The notes under the pieces are model-generated. The model was not told the DNA's origin, did no database searches, and was given only the letters and a program-made list of their open reading frames with translations. The position numbers were made by a program, and so were the translations under genes. Positions 1 through 7,847 of a stretch of DNA of 19,567 bases are shown piece after piece. This DNA is from Clostridia bacterium. GTDB taxonomy: Bacteria > Bacillota > Clostridia > Christensenellales > Aristaeellaceae. The number at the start of each line of letters is the position of its first letter. Positions within the stretch are counted from its first letter, which is position 1. The stretch lies in contig JAFZRB010000041.1 of assembly GCA_017620115.1 (NCBI GenBank), forward strand, positions 1 to 19,567, written 5' to 3'.

Positions 1-167
1 GCCAGCACGCCGTCCATGCGGTTTTCAATGGCGAACCGGCGGCATTCTGCCCAGAACTCCGCGGGCTCGATCTTAAGTCCCCTGAGGAACCCGTATTCCT
101 GCATGTTGTTGGGCGAAAGCGTCTTGTCGAAATCGTAGATCAAACTGGCGATCGGCCGCGCGCACAT
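1..167 (-). CDS. HAD-superfamily hydrolase, N-terminal part (cut by window edge)
   Basis: Only about 55 N-terminal residues are visible, read leftward from an ATG at 167-165. The protein begins MCARPIASLIYDFDKTLSP. The DFDKT block fits the HAD motif I (DxDxT), whose first Asp is the phosphoaspartyl nucleophile and second Asp the general acid. An AAGGAGG Shine-Dalgarno at 175-181 sits 7 nt before the ATG and fixes the start. It lies 47 nt downstream of another HAD gene on the same strand, so the two are probably co-transcribed. The cap domain and motifs II-IV are outside the window, so the substrate cannot be guessed. The coding call rests on the motif, the ribosome binding site and an open frame to the edge. 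Confidence 0.8.
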   Translation of the reverse strand, partial: MCARPIASLIYDFDKTLSPNNMQEYGFLRGLKIEPAEFWAECRRFAIENRMDGVL

Positions 168-214
168 GGGAAAACCTCCTTCTATAACGGAATGACGGCG
201 GGGAAAGCGTCGTC

Positions 215-865
215 TCACAGCGCCCCGCGAAGATAAGAGGCGACCTCTGTGAGCGAGGGCAGAATGGCCTCGGCGAGGGCTTGCATCTCCCCGTCCGGCG
301 CAAGCAGATCCGGCACCATGATGGGCCGCATGCCGGCGGCGTGCGCGGCGCGGATGCCGTTGAACGAATCCTCAACGACGAAGCACTCGCCCGGCTCTTT
401 GCCCAGCTTTTTCGCCGCCAGCAGGAAGATGTCCGGCGCGGGCTTGCTGCGCGCTACCTCCTCGCCCCCTGTGATGACCTGGAAGAAGGACAGCAGCCCC
501 GCGTCCTCCAGCTCCCGGCGGACGGTTTTCACGGGCGTGGACGAAGCCATCGCCACGGGCGCGCCCGACAGGCGCAGGAATTCGAGCACGTCCGTCACGC
601 CCGGCTTCATGGGCAGGTTGTGGTCATACCGCTCGTGAAAGATGGCCGAAGCCTCCCTGACGTATTCGTCGTAGGGGAAATCCGCGCCGTAGGCCTTCTG
701 CAGGCTGGCTTTCATGGCGGCGGCGGTGATGCCCACGCACTCGTCGCGCAGCACTTTCTCGATGCCTTTGATGTTGTGCGCCTTCCCCACCGGCGACCAG
801 CATTCGATCCAGATGCGCTCCGTATCGAATATGACGCCGTCCATGTCGAATATGACCGCGTTCAC
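215..865 (-). CDS. HAD hydrolase, beta-phosphoglucomutase-like (subfamily IA)
   Basis: A 216-residue cytosolic HAD protein of the phosphatase/phosphomutase type. Motif I is DMDGVIFDTE (nucleophile D8, acid D10), motif II is the SST around S109, motif III is SKPAPDIF (K141), and motif IV is VEDSFNG (E165, D166). The helical cap lies between residues 15 and 85, as in beta-phosphoglucomutase and 2-deoxyglucose-6-phosphatase relatives. The length matches the family. The start is a GTG at 865-863 preceded by GGAGG with 7-nt spacing. It lies 51 nt after the CotH gene and 47 nt before the next HAD gene, all in one direction. The family is clear. The substrate is not, since these enzymes are promiscuous, and the CotH neighbour does not settle it. 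Confidence 0.9.
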   Translation of the reverse strand: MNAVIFDMDGVIFDTERIWIECWSPVGKAHNIKGIEKVLRDECVGITAAAMKASLQKAYGADFPYDEYVREASAIFHERYDHNLPMKPGVTDVLEFLRLSGAPVAMASSTPVKTVRRELEDAGLLSFFQVITGGEEVARSKPAPDIFLLAAKKLGKEPGECFVVEDSFNGIRAAHAAGMRPIMVPDLLAPDGEMQALAEAILPSLTEVASYLRGAL

Positions 866-916
866 TGAGCATCCTCCTCCGGTCTGTGACCGCTCTGAAT
901 TCTCCGCATATCCCCG

Positions 917-3856
917 CTACGCCTGCCCGATGCGCTCAAGCGCCGCGCCAAAGTAGCGCGCGCGGTCGGCGTCGGACAGCTTAAAGCAGTCGGTGATGTA
1001 GCCGATGATCTTGCCGGCGCGTTCGTCGATGCGCTCGCGCAGCACGCCGATGTGCTTCTCCCACCGCTCGAGCGGGAGCGATTCAGCCCATCTCCGGCAG
1101 TGCAGCGCCATGTCGGGGCGAATGGATTCCACCAGCGCGTCGAACCGCTGAAGCAGCGCGTCCGGCGCCCACGGCCCGGCGAGCAGCTCGCCGAAACGCG
1201 CGAGGTAGCGGTCGCGCACGGCTTCATTGTCCATGAGATAGCGGAACAGCCTGTTGTCGATATTCTTGTACATTCCCGCGCCTTTGGGATCCAGCCAGCG
1301 GGTGATGGAGTCGGTGTCGTTGTAGAATCCGAAGTCCTGGTCGTACACGATCCAGCGCCACAGCCCGTCGTTCGCCGCGCTGCGGTAGCGGCGGATGCCG
1401 ATATCCTGATTGGCGGAATACACCATGAAGCACATGTAGTCGATGAAGTTGTCCATATCAATCCTGGACGCCACATAGGCGACGTTTTCGTCGCTCGCCG
1501 CGGGATGCGCCGCGATCCATTCGAGCAGGGCGGCATAGTCGTCGTTGGAGCCGTTCTGCGCGCGGACGCCCTCCTCGCTGCTGGCGTCGTTCTTCACGAT
1601 GTCCATGTCCTTATCGAGCGGCCAGCCCTCGAAATCGCATATGGACCAGGGGCTGATGCGCTCGCGCAGGTTGTAGACGCCGTGGAACTCGCCGTTCAGA
1701 TACAGCACGCACATTTCGCCGGCCTGGTACATGACCTCGGTGTCCGCGGCCAGCGAATCGATGAACGGGTCGCGGATAAGCGCGCGCAGGTTGTCCTGGC
1801 CGCCGCCGCGCAGCAGGAACGAGCGGTAGCTCTCATAGCCGCGATCGGGGAAGAGGTCGCCCGTGAACACGTTGGTTTCGTCGTAGCACACGCGGCCGGT
1901 GATGCGGAACGATTTGGTCTCCAGCATGCGGGAGGCGTCGCCGTTGAGCGAGACGCCGCAGCCCTGCGAAGGCTGGATGGGCGAACCGTCGGGGGCGTAG
2001 ATCTCGACGTTCGCGGCGCGTTCCCAGATCTTGCGCTCGTTGGCGATGATGCCGTCGGCCTCGTCGTACAGATCGTATGGATCGGCCACCAGCGATACCA
2101 CGCTCAGCCGGTGATCCAGGCCGAACAGATAGGTCTCCGTGGCGGTGTAGGAATCAATGCTGCCTCGGCGCGTGGCCACGGCGCGCACGACGGTGTTCCC
2201 GCTGATCGGAATCGGCCCGGTGTAGATGGACGAGGACACGGTGGGCTCGGAGCAGTCCAGCGTATAGAAGATGAGCGCGCCAGGTTCGGCGGTGATCTCC
2301 ACGCGCAGCGTCTCGCCCGCGCCGAACAGCCCGCCGGAGACGGAGAACGCGGGCTTTTCGCAGCGCGCGCGGCATCCGGCCGTGCTGTTGTACAGGCCGA
2401 TGGTCGGCGATTCAAAGTAGAAGAAGCCGCTCTGTCCGTCGAGGCGTCCGCAGGAGATGTTGCCATACTGCCTCATGGCGGGCAGCCGGTCGACGATGAC
2501 GCCGTCCGGCGTGCTCAGCGTGACCGATTCGCCGGACGACAGGCTGAAGTTGGTCTGATAGAAGCCGTTCCGGTCCTTGCCGTTCCAGTCGTTGCCGCTG
2601 GCCATGACCACCATGTATTCGTTGGGGCCGATGGCCGCGTCCGCGGGAAACTGCCATTTCCGGGGCCTGGCGGGGTTGTCCGACAGGCCGTAGCCCGCGA
2701 GGGAAACCGTCTGGCCGCTCATATTGCGCAGCTCGATCCAGTCGTAGCTCTTCTGCATATCCACGTTGACCGTGTTCGACACGCATATCTCGTTGATCAC
2801 CACCGGACACAGGCGGGCACTGTCGAACCGGCCGGCGATATAAGCCGCGCCGTCCGCCGTGTTGGCGACGCCGGGCGTAGGCGCGGCCAGCGTCGTCCAC
2901 GAGCCGTCCGCGAACGAGAGCGCCTGATCGGCTTCGAGCGACTCATAGCCCACGCTGTCGGCCAGCTGGCCCGACGCGTCGTACAGAAAGACCTGCTCGC
3001 CCCGGCCGCTCAGCGAAAACGGCGCGTGACCGGCCCGGCCGCCTTCGCCGTCCAGATGGATGACGAGGCATCCCTGCGCGGGAACGCTCAGCCCGTCCAG
3101 CGGGTATTTGCGGGGATTGCCGTCGCTGTCGGACAGGCTGTAACCGTTCAGCGAGACCGCCCCGGCCGAGCTGTTATACAGCTCGACATAGTCGCACAGG
3201 CAGCCGTCTTCAAAGCGGTAGGTAACGTTGGAGGCCATGATCTCGTTCAGCCGCACCGCGCCTTCGACGGGCGTCAGCGCCGACGCAGCGGCGGTCTGGT
3301 CGTTCGCGAGGCCGGGCGTGGGCGAGAGGCACCGGGCGTAGCCGCCGCCTTCCGCGCGCGCCCAGGACTCGCCGGCCTCGAGCGGAGGCACTTCAAGGCT
3401 CGCTGCGAGCGCGCCGGAAGCGTCGTAAAGAGATATAATGTCGCCCGAGGCGTTCAGCCTGAAAGGCGCATGATAAACATAACCGGCGCGGGTCTGCGAG
3501 CGGCCGCTGGCGAATATGACCACGGTCTCGCCGGGCCTGAGGGTCTCGCGCGAAAACACGAACGCCTCGGAAGCGTTTTCGCTCAGCGCCATCCAGCCGG
3601 ACAGATCGACGCTTTCGCGGCCCGTGTTGCTCAGCTCGAACCAGTCGGCGTATTCGCCGAAATCATCCCTGACGGTATGGACGTTCTTCGTCATCACTTC
3701 GTTGATGACGACGCCGGAGTCGACCGGGACGCCGCCGTCGCCCCGCCCCGGCAGCAGCTGCGCCAGCGCGCCCAGCGCGACGATGGCCAGCGCCAGCGCC
3801 GCCGCCGGCATCAGGGCGGCCCTTGTGAAGGGGGATCTTTTCTTCGCTTTATTCAT
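917..3856 (-). CDS. CotH-kinase family surface protein with three lamin-tail domains
   Basis: About 979 residues. A basic N-terminus and one hydrophobic segment (about 12-34) act as signal or membrane anchor. Three lamin-tail-like beta domains follow, each opening with a V-x-x-N-E-[IV] block and holding a W/Y-x-E-L strand: about 48-186, 200-334 and 352-491. A chitobiase-C-terminal/FN3-like module (about 501-579, with LIFYTLDCSEPT) precedes a CotH region (about 586-900). CotH landmarks are KSFRITGR, FLLRGGGQDN, GVYNLRE and YDQDFGFYND, the last being the Asp-rich metal/ATP region. CotH proteins of spore coats are known protein kinases, and lamin-tail domains are common on secreted bacterial proteins. 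The ATG at 3856 has GAGAGG upstream. An in-frame GTG at 3868 overlaps that GAGAGG and is less likely. It heads a probable operon with two HAD genes. The kinase substrate and spore versus cell-surface location are unknown. Confidence 0.88.
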   Translation of the reverse strand: MNKAKKRSPFTRAALMPAAALALAIVALGALAQLLPGRGDGGVPVDSGVVINEVMTKNVHTVRDDFGEYADWFELSNTGRESVDLSGWMALSENASEAFVFSRETLRPGETVVIFASGRSQTRAGYVYHAPFRLNASGDIISLYDASGALAASLEVPPLEAGESWARAEGGGYARCLSPTPGLANDQTAAASALTPVEGAVRLNEIMASNVTYRFEDGCLCDYVELYNSSAGAVSLNGYSLSDSDGNPRKYPLDGLSVPAQGCLVIHLDGEGGRAGHAPFSLSGRGEQVFLYDASGQLADSVGYESLEADQALSFADGSWTTLAAPTPGVANTADGAAYIAGRFDSARLCPVVINEICVSNTVNVDMQKSYDWIELRNMSGQTVSLAGYGLSDNPARPRKWQFPADAAIGPNEYMVVMASGNDWNGKDRNGFYQTNFSLSSGESVTLSTPDGVIVDRLPAMRQYGNISCGRLDGQSGFFYFESPTIGLYNSTAGCRARCEKPAFSVSGGLFGAGETLRVEITAEPGALIFYTLDCSEPTVSSSIYTGPIPISGNTVVRAVATRRGSIDSYTATETYLFGLDHRLSVVSLVADPYDLYDEADGIIANERKIWERAANVEIYAPDGSPIQPSQGCGVSLNGDASRMLETKSFRITGRVCYDETNVFTGDLFPDRGYESYRSFLLRGGGQDNLRALIRDPFIDSLAADTEVMYQAGEMCVLYLNGEFHGVYNLRERISPWSICDFEGWPLDKDMDIVKNDASSEEGVRAQNGSNDDYAALLEWIAAHPAASDENVAYVASRIDMDNFIDYMCFMVYSANQDIGIRRYRSAANDGLWRWIVYDQDFGFYNDTDSITRWLDPKGAGMYKNIDNRLFRYLMDNEAVRDRYLARFGELLAGPWAPDALLQRFDALVESIRPDMALHCRRWAESLPLERWEKHIGVLRERIDERAGKIIGYITDCFKLSDADRARYFGAALERIGQA

Positions 3857-3893
3857 GCGGGAGGACACCTCTCGGAGCTTTTCTCATAACCCT

Positions 3894-3921
3894 ATTATAC
3901 CTGATCCGGCCGCGTCGTGAA
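3894..3921 (-). promoter_or_regulatory. Sigma-A-type promoter for the CotH/HAD operon
   Basis: Read on the minus strand this is TTCACG (3921-3916), 16 nt, then a perfect TATAAT (3899-3894). It would start transcription near 3887, giving a leader of about 30 nt before the ATG at 3856. It is back-to-back with the LCP promoter at 4082. The -35 box matches 4 of 6 consensus positions. Confidence 0.65.
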
Positions 3922-4081
3922 CAGGATTTTGAAAAGCGGAAAGATTAGTATTCTGTTAAATATATACGGCGGGCCCGCGCCCTCCCGGCCGCGCCGGAAA
4001 CGGGAAGGATCGAACGGCCTGCGCGTCGAATAATCATACTGGGCCCGTCAGGAAAATTAATGTCCAAGTGTGACTTTTCTG
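3922..4081. other. Divergent intergenic spacer, no gene recognised
   Basis: This is the core of the 408-nt gap between CotH and LCP. The first 45 bases are AT-rich (GTTAAATATATAC near 3955), then comes a GC-rich block with two copies of the palindrome GGGCCC (about 3971 and 4041). No small gene with a credible ribosome binding site and no known RNA family was recognised. Regulator binding is possible, but no clear operator was identified. Confidence 0.4.
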
Positions 4082-4110
4082 TTGACATTCGGGCGCGGTT
4101 GTAGTAATAT
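4082..4110 (+). promoter_or_regulatory. Consensus sigma-A promoter for the LCP/polysaccharide-control genes
   Basis: A perfect TTGACA at 4082-4087, a 17-nt spacer and TAATAT (5 of 6 bases) at 4105-4110. The predicted start is near 4117. It lies downstream of the in-frame GTG at 4070, which rules that codon out for this transcript and supports the ATG at 4265 as the LCP start. Confidence 0.85.
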
Positions 4111-4116
4111 ACTCCT

Positions 4117-4264
4117 GTATTATAGCAGTGATTATATTCTCCTGCCTTCCCATGGACAGAGCGCAGGGGGAACGCCGGTCGGCGTCCCGGACAACCCGGC
4201 GGCAGATCAGCGGCCGCGAACCAACAACGAAGGGCGGCCAAGGGCTGTCGGAAAGGAAAACGCC
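4117..4264 (+). promoter_or_regulatory. About 148-nt 5' leader of the LCP gene, with hairpin
   Basis: Between the predicted transcription start and the LCP ATG. It contains a hairpin at 4168-4188: GGGA and CGCC with one bulged A, loop GGTC, then GGCGTCCC. AAAGGA near 4252-4257 serves as Shine-Dalgarno. No known riboswitch consensus was recognised, and the hairpin has no U-tract, so it is not an obvious terminator. Confidence 0.4.
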
Positions 4265-5275
4265 ATGCCGGTGAACAGGAGCCAGCGGCGGCACAGGGTT
4301 CATCGCAATTTCGTCATCATGGCGGCGTTCGCGCTGCTGGTGCTGATCGGATTTCTGGCGGCGGATTATTTCGAACGGCAGAACGCCGTGCAGGAACGCG
4401 GAGAGCTCACCTCCGGCATCGGTCAGCGCAAGCGCGTTGAGTACAACGGCCGCACATATGTCGAAAAGACCAACCTGACGACGATCCTCCTGATGGGCGT
4501 CGACAACGTCGCGGGCACTCAATCCTATGGCGCGCGTCAGGGCGGCCAGGCGGACTTCCTGCAGCTGCTGGTGATCGACCATACGGGCAAGACGATCCGC
4601 CAGCTGCAGATCGACCGCGATACCATAACGCCGGTCGAGATGCTGGGTGTGCTGGGCAATCCCGTGGGCACGCGGGAAATGCAGATTTCCCTGTCACACG
4701 GCTTCGGCCGCACGGAGGTGGACTGCTGCAATAATACGGTAAAAGCCGCGGAGAATCTGCTGGAGGGCGTTGTCATAGATTACTACATGGCGCTGAACAT
4801 GGACGCCATCGGCAAGCTGAACAATGTGCTCGGCGGCGTGACGGTCACCCTCGCGGACGATTTCTCCGACGCGGATCCCGCGATGGTCAGGGGCGCGACG
4901 CTTCATCTGACCGACGAACAGGCGGAAATCTTCCTGCGCTCCCGCATGGCGGTGGGCGAAGGCACGAACGCGGAACGTATGGCGCGCCAGCGCGTCTATA
5001 TGAGCGCAGCGATCGACGTCATGCGCGCGAAGCTGAAGGATTCGGTCAATTTCGCGGGCGAGCTGTTCGACGCGCTGGAGGCGGATATGACCTCCTCCAT
5101 CAAGCGCGGCAAGATGATGAACGAAGCCAATCAGGCCTACAACTTCGAGGTGCTTCCGGTTGAGACGCTTCCGGGCGAGCATGCGATCGGCAGGGACGGC
5201 TTCATGGAATTCCACGTCGCGGACGGCGCGGCGGCAGAATGGGTGATGCAGGCCTACTACGACCTGTTGAACTAG
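4265..5275 (+). CDS. LytR-CpsA-Psr (LCP) family glycopolymer transferase
   Basis: A 336-residue type II membrane protein. It has a basic N-terminus, one transmembrane helix (about 15-34) and an extracellular LCP domain (about 70-260). Visible family blocks are TTILLMGVDN (D80), ADFLQLLVID (D97), the QIDRDT block with R118/D119 that normally contacts the pyrophosphate-Mg site, ISLSHGFG, VIDYYMALN followed by NVLGGVTV, and LRSRMAVGEG...RMARQR with conserved arginines. LCP enzymes move undecaprenyl-linked wall teichoic acid or capsule chains onto peptidoglycan outside the membrane. The usual RSDT before the second strand is changed to QADF. The ATG at 4265 is chosen because it directly precedes the basic/TM segment, has AAAGGA upstream, and the longer open frame starts before the promoter. 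The downstream Wzz, tyrosine-kinase and phosphatase genes fit an envelope polysaccharide role. Confidence 0.92.
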   Translation: MPVNRSQRRHRVHRNFVIMAAFALLVLIGFLAADYFERQNAVQERGELTSGIGQRKRVEYNGRTYVEKTNLTTILLMGVDNVAGTQSYGARQGGQADFLQLLVIDHTGKTIRQLQIDRDTITPVEMLGVLGNPVGTREMQISLSHGFGRTEVDCCNNTVKAAENLLEGVVIDYYMALNMDAIGKLNNVLGGVTVTLADDFSDADPAMVRGATLHLTDEQAEIFLRSRMAVGEGTNAERMARQRVYMSAAIDVMRAKLKDSVNFAGELFDALEADMTSSIKRGKMMNEANQAYNFEVLPVETLPGEHAIGRDGFMEFHVADGAAAEWVMQAYYDLLN

Positions 5276-5309
5276 ATTTTTAATGATAATTCAGAAGGGA
5301 GAACTGACA

Positions 5310-5975
5310 ATGAAGAAGTGGATGAGCGTTCTGGTTGCGATTATGCTGGTGCTGTCGATGACGACGGCTTTTGCTGCCGATGTGCCCAGCAAGACGACCT
5401 CCGATCTGGCTGACGTGGTTGCCATCGAGACCTCCACCGACGTCGCGGTCGCGCCGGATTTCGTGGTTGAAGTCGTCGATGATACGACCATGACCCTGGA
5501 GGAAGTTGACGAACTGTTTGAGTATGTCGCCGAGGAAGGCAACGCCCCCATCGATTATTTCGATGAGGATGTTCAGGCCGCGATCCTCGAGAGCCTGAAC
5601 GAGAACCTGCCCGCTACCAGCGCGCTGGTTCTGGACGACCTGAAGAATTGGGAGATCAACGAGTTCCTGACGATCGACAGCACGGGCTATGATCCCAAGT
5701 ACGGCGATGTGACCGTTACCTTCGAGTTCGCCACCCCCTATCAGGTTGGCCAGAAGGTCGTCGGCCTGCTCGCCTGCTATGACGGCACCCGCACGGAGGT
5801 CGCCCCCAATCAGTTCAAGTTCAACGCCGAGTGGCTGGTTCTCGACGCCGAGGTCATCGAGGCTGACGAGACCTCTTCCAAGGTCAACGTCACCTTCACA
5901 AAGGACGACTTCGAGAAGATGACCCACAGCGTTTCCACCGCTCTGGCCATCCTGAGCGAGCCGATCAAGGAATAA
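5310..5975 (+). CDS. Secreted acidic protein of unknown function
   Basis: 221 residues with a textbook Sec signal peptide: MKKW, a hydrophobic core to about residue 19, and AFA before AD for signal peptidase I cleavage after residue 22. The mature part (about 199 residues) is very rich in Asp and Glu and has one Cys (C156). A Thr/Ser/Val-rich segment (30-65) precedes a helical-looking acidic stretch (65-115), then strand-like blocks (DVTVTFEFATP, VVGLLACYDG, AEWLVLDAEV, KVNVTFTKDD) suggesting a beta-sandwich. No lipobox, LPxTG or transmembrane anchor is present, so release or non-covalent attachment is expected. AGAAGGGAG 8 nt upstream supports the ATG at 5310 over one at 5283. It lies 34 nt after the LCP gene and is probably co-transcribed. 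I do not recognise the family. Confidence 0.85.
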   Translation: MKKWMSVLVAIMLVLSMTTAFAADVPSKTTSDLADVVAIETSTDVAVAPDFVVEVVDDTTMTLEEVDELFEYVAEEGNAPIDYFDEDVQAAILESLNENLPATSALVLDDLKNWEINEFLTIDSTGYDPKYGDVTVTFEFATPYQVGQKVVGLLACYDGTRTEVAPNQFKFNAEWLVLDAEVIEADETSSKVNVTFTKDDFEKMTHSVSTALAILSEPIKE

Positions 5976-6304
5976 TCATCATATGACGATTTGCGCAGCG
6001 ACCGAAGGGAGGTTCTCCTCTCTTCGGTCGTTGATGAGAATGCCCTGGAAAAGCCGAAAGCTGGTTCATCTGCCGGCGGAGCGCCTCTCTGGCGCGGAAC
6101 CACGACAGGGCTTCGAAGTTACACTGCCGCCGGTATTCATTGTTTCGGGCGTTTGTATCCGCGCCCGAACCGACGGGGACGGCGTCTGCTATCCCCGCAC
6201 AGTTGTTTTATGACGCATACCGACGCGGACGAGGGTGCGGATCACTTGGCTTTGAAGTCCTGAACAGGGCGACGGCCAGCTTGAAAGGGCGAGAACGGTT
6301 CAAT
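5976..6304 (+). other. 329-nt structured intergenic/leader region before the Wzz gene
   Basis: No convincing gene. Two short open frames here lack Shine-Dalgarno sequences and look like chance. The region holds the 14-bp hairpin listed separately, a second perfect 8-bp hairpin (TTCGGGCG at 6144-6151 with CGCCCGAA at 6162-6169, 10-nt loop) and a smaller GCGCC/GGCGC stem near 6090. No clear sigma-A promoter was found. It may be a long untranslated leader or an internal operon gap that controls the kinase genes. Confidence 0.4.
5999..6030 (+). terminator. 14-bp hairpin after the secreted-protein gene (terminator, attenuator or RNA-stability stem)
   Basis: CGACCGAAGGGAGG (5999-6012) pairs with CCTCTCTTCGGTCG (6017-6030) through 14 pairs, one of them G-U, around a TTCT loop. 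It sits 24 nt after the stop codon at 5975. The bases that follow (TTGATGAG) are not a U-tract, so complete intrinsic termination is doubtful. Partial read-through or 3'-end protection is equally plausible. Confidence 0.6.
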
Positions 6305-7099
6305 ATGGAGAAGATCAAAAGCAGGCTTACAGAGCGCGATACGACGCAGCAGCGTTTAACGGCGAACGGTTCCGAGGGTCAGGAATACGAGATCGACCTG
6401 CTCGAACTGTTTTACCGTCTGCTGGAGAACGCCAAGTACATCGCTGTGGCCGCGCTGATCGGCGCGCTGCTGGCCTGGTCTTATACAGTGGTGGTGGTCG
6501 CTCCGAAGTACACGGCAACTTCAAAGCTGTACGTGCTGAACACGGGCGATTCGGCCATCAATTTGAGTGACCTGCAGATCGGCAACTACCTGGCGTCAGA
6601 CTATCAGGAAGTATTCAAGAACTGGCATGTTCACGAGATGGTGATTCAGCGCCTCGGCCTGCCCTACAGCTATAAAACCCTCTCGAAGATGATCAGCGTG
6701 AGCAATCCGTCCAACACGCGCATCCTGTACATCACCGCCACGTCGACCGATCCGGAGGAAGCCAAATCCATCGCCGATACCTATGCCGAAGTGGCGCGCG
6801 AATTCATCGCCACGACCATGGACACGCGCGAGCCCAACATGTTTGAAGAGGCGCTGCGGCCCACCTCGCCCAGTTCGCCGAGCAAGAGCCGGAACGTGAT
6901 GGTCGGCTTCATGCTGGGCTTCGTCGTGGCCTGTGGCATCATCACCGTGCGCTATCTCATGGACGACAAGATTCATTCCAGCGAGGATGTTGAAAAGTAC
7001 CTCGGTATTCCTACGCTGGGCATGCTGCCGATGCAGCAGGTCAAGGCCAGCGGCAGCAGGCAGCGCCAGCAGAAGAAGAAATGGGGTGAATCGGCGTGA
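6305..7099 (+). CDS. Wzz/CpsC-type polysaccharide chain-length and kinase-activating membrane protein
   Basis: 264 residues with the co-polymerase layout: a cytosolic N-terminus with YEIDLLELFYRLL, TM1 (about 45-66), an extracellular loop, a Pro/Ser-rich run (PTSPSSPSKS, 186-195) just before TM2 (about 198-218), and a basic cytosolic tail. The APKYTATSKLYV block after TM1 is typical of the Wzz domain. In Gram-positives such proteins (CpsC, CapA, YwqC) set chain length and activate the partner tyrosine kinase through their C-terminal tail. The ATG at 6305 directly precedes the conserved region; its Shine-Dalgarno (AAAGGG, about 12 nt upstream) is weak. Its stop overlaps the kinase start by 4 nt (GTGA), so the two should be translated in step. 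The extracellular loop is short, as in Gram-positive CpsC proteins. Confidence 0.9.
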   Translation: MEKIKSRLTERDTTQQRLTANGSEGQEYEIDLLELFYRLLENAKYIAVAALIGALLAWSYTVVVVAPKYTATSKLYVLNTGDSAINLSDLQIGNYLASDYQEVFKNWHVHEMVIQRLGLPYSYKTLSKMISVSNPSNTRILYITATSTDPEEAKSIADTYAEVAREFIATTMDTREPNMFEEALRPTSPSSPSKSRNVMVGFMLGFVVACGIITVRYLMDDKIHSSEDVEKYLGIPTLGMLPMQQVKASGSRQRQQKKKWGESA

Positions 7100-7845
7100 A
7101 GAAAGCGACGATAAACAATCTGGAGGAAATGGATTACTCCGGCACGGAAGCCCTTAATACCATTTGCTCCAACCTCACCTTCTCCGGGCGCGATCTCAAA
7201 AAGATCGTCGTCACCAGCTGTACGGCCGGCGAGGGCAAGAGCTTTCTGACGATGCACATCGTGCAGAACCTGGCCAGGCGCGGCAAGAGCGTCGTCCTGG
7301 TGGACGCCGACCTGCGTCGTTCCTTCCTGATCAAGCGCTACGGCCTGGAGACCGAGGGCGAATGGCGCGGTCTGGCGCACTTCCTGGCGGGCTACGACGA
7401 TCTGGAGGATATCTTATACGCGACCAACTTCGACAATGTGTATGTCGTGCCCACCGGCCGCGACGTGGCAAACCCCATCCAGCTGCTCGACTCCCCGCAT
7501 TTCGCCGACATGCTCAACGCGCTGGCGCGGCGGTTTGATTACGTCATCGTCGACGCGCCGCCCGTCGGCCTGGTCATTGACGCGGCGGAAATCGCCAAGG
7601 TGTGCGACGGCACTGTGTTCGTGATCGAGTACAACAAGACCCGCCGCCGCGAAATCATCGACGCGCAGCGCCAGATCGCGCAGGCGGGCTGCCAGGTGCT
7701 GGGATGCATCATCAACAAGGTGACCTTCGACAGCCTGAGCGCCAAGAAGTACTATAACAAATCGTACTACTCGCATTACAACAACGAGTATTACAAGCGC
7801 GACGGCAAGAAATCATCCAATTCCAAAAAGGACAGGGCCCGTTAA
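7096..7845 (+). CDS. CpsD/CapB/YwqD-type bacterial tyrosine kinase
   Basis: 249-residue cytosolic BY-kinase. Walker A is SCTAGEGKSF (K48), Walker A' is VVLVDADLRR (66-75) and Walker B is YVIVDAPP (149-156). The C-terminal tail carries a tyrosine cluster with seven Tyr between residues 219 and 233, the autophosphorylation region. An N-terminal EALNTICSNLTF helix matches the segment these kinases use for oligomer packing. Where many relatives have Pro in the P-loop (xPGEGKS) this one has Ala. The start is a GTG at 7096 overlapping the Wzz stop, the usual arrangement for the activator-kinase pair. The kinase ends with a Lys/Ser-rich tail. Cycles of phosphorylation by this enzyme and dephosphorylation by the next gene product normally tune capsule or exopolysaccharide assembly. 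Confidence 0.95.
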   Translation: MKKATINNLEEMDYSGTEALNTICSNLTFSGRDLKKIVVTSCTAGEGKSFLTMHIVQNLARRGKSVVLVDADLRRSFLIKRYGLETEGEWRGLAHFLAGYDDLEDILYATNFDNVYVVPTGRDVANPIQLLDSPHFADMLNALARRFDYVIVDAPPVGLVIDAAEIAKVCDGTVFVIEYNKTRRREIIDAQRQIAQAGCQVLGCIINKVTFDSLSAKKYYNKSYYSHYNNEYYKRDGKKSSNSKKDRAR

Positions 7846-7847
7846 AT

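Noticed and set aside
1052..3889. A 945-codon plus-strand open frame across the CotH gene
   Set aside because: It is antisense to a protein with clear lamin-tail and CotH blocks. The translation is low in recognisable motifs and typical of a GC-rich shadow frame.
3945..4241. A 98-codon minus-strand open frame in the CotH-LCP gap
   Set aside because: It runs across the LCP promoter, has no good ribosome binding site and shows no domain.
5983..6263. Two short overlapping open frames in the gap before the Wzz gene
   Set aside because: They have no Shine-Dalgarno, run through strong hairpins, and give Arg-rich sequence without features. I treat the region as untranslated.
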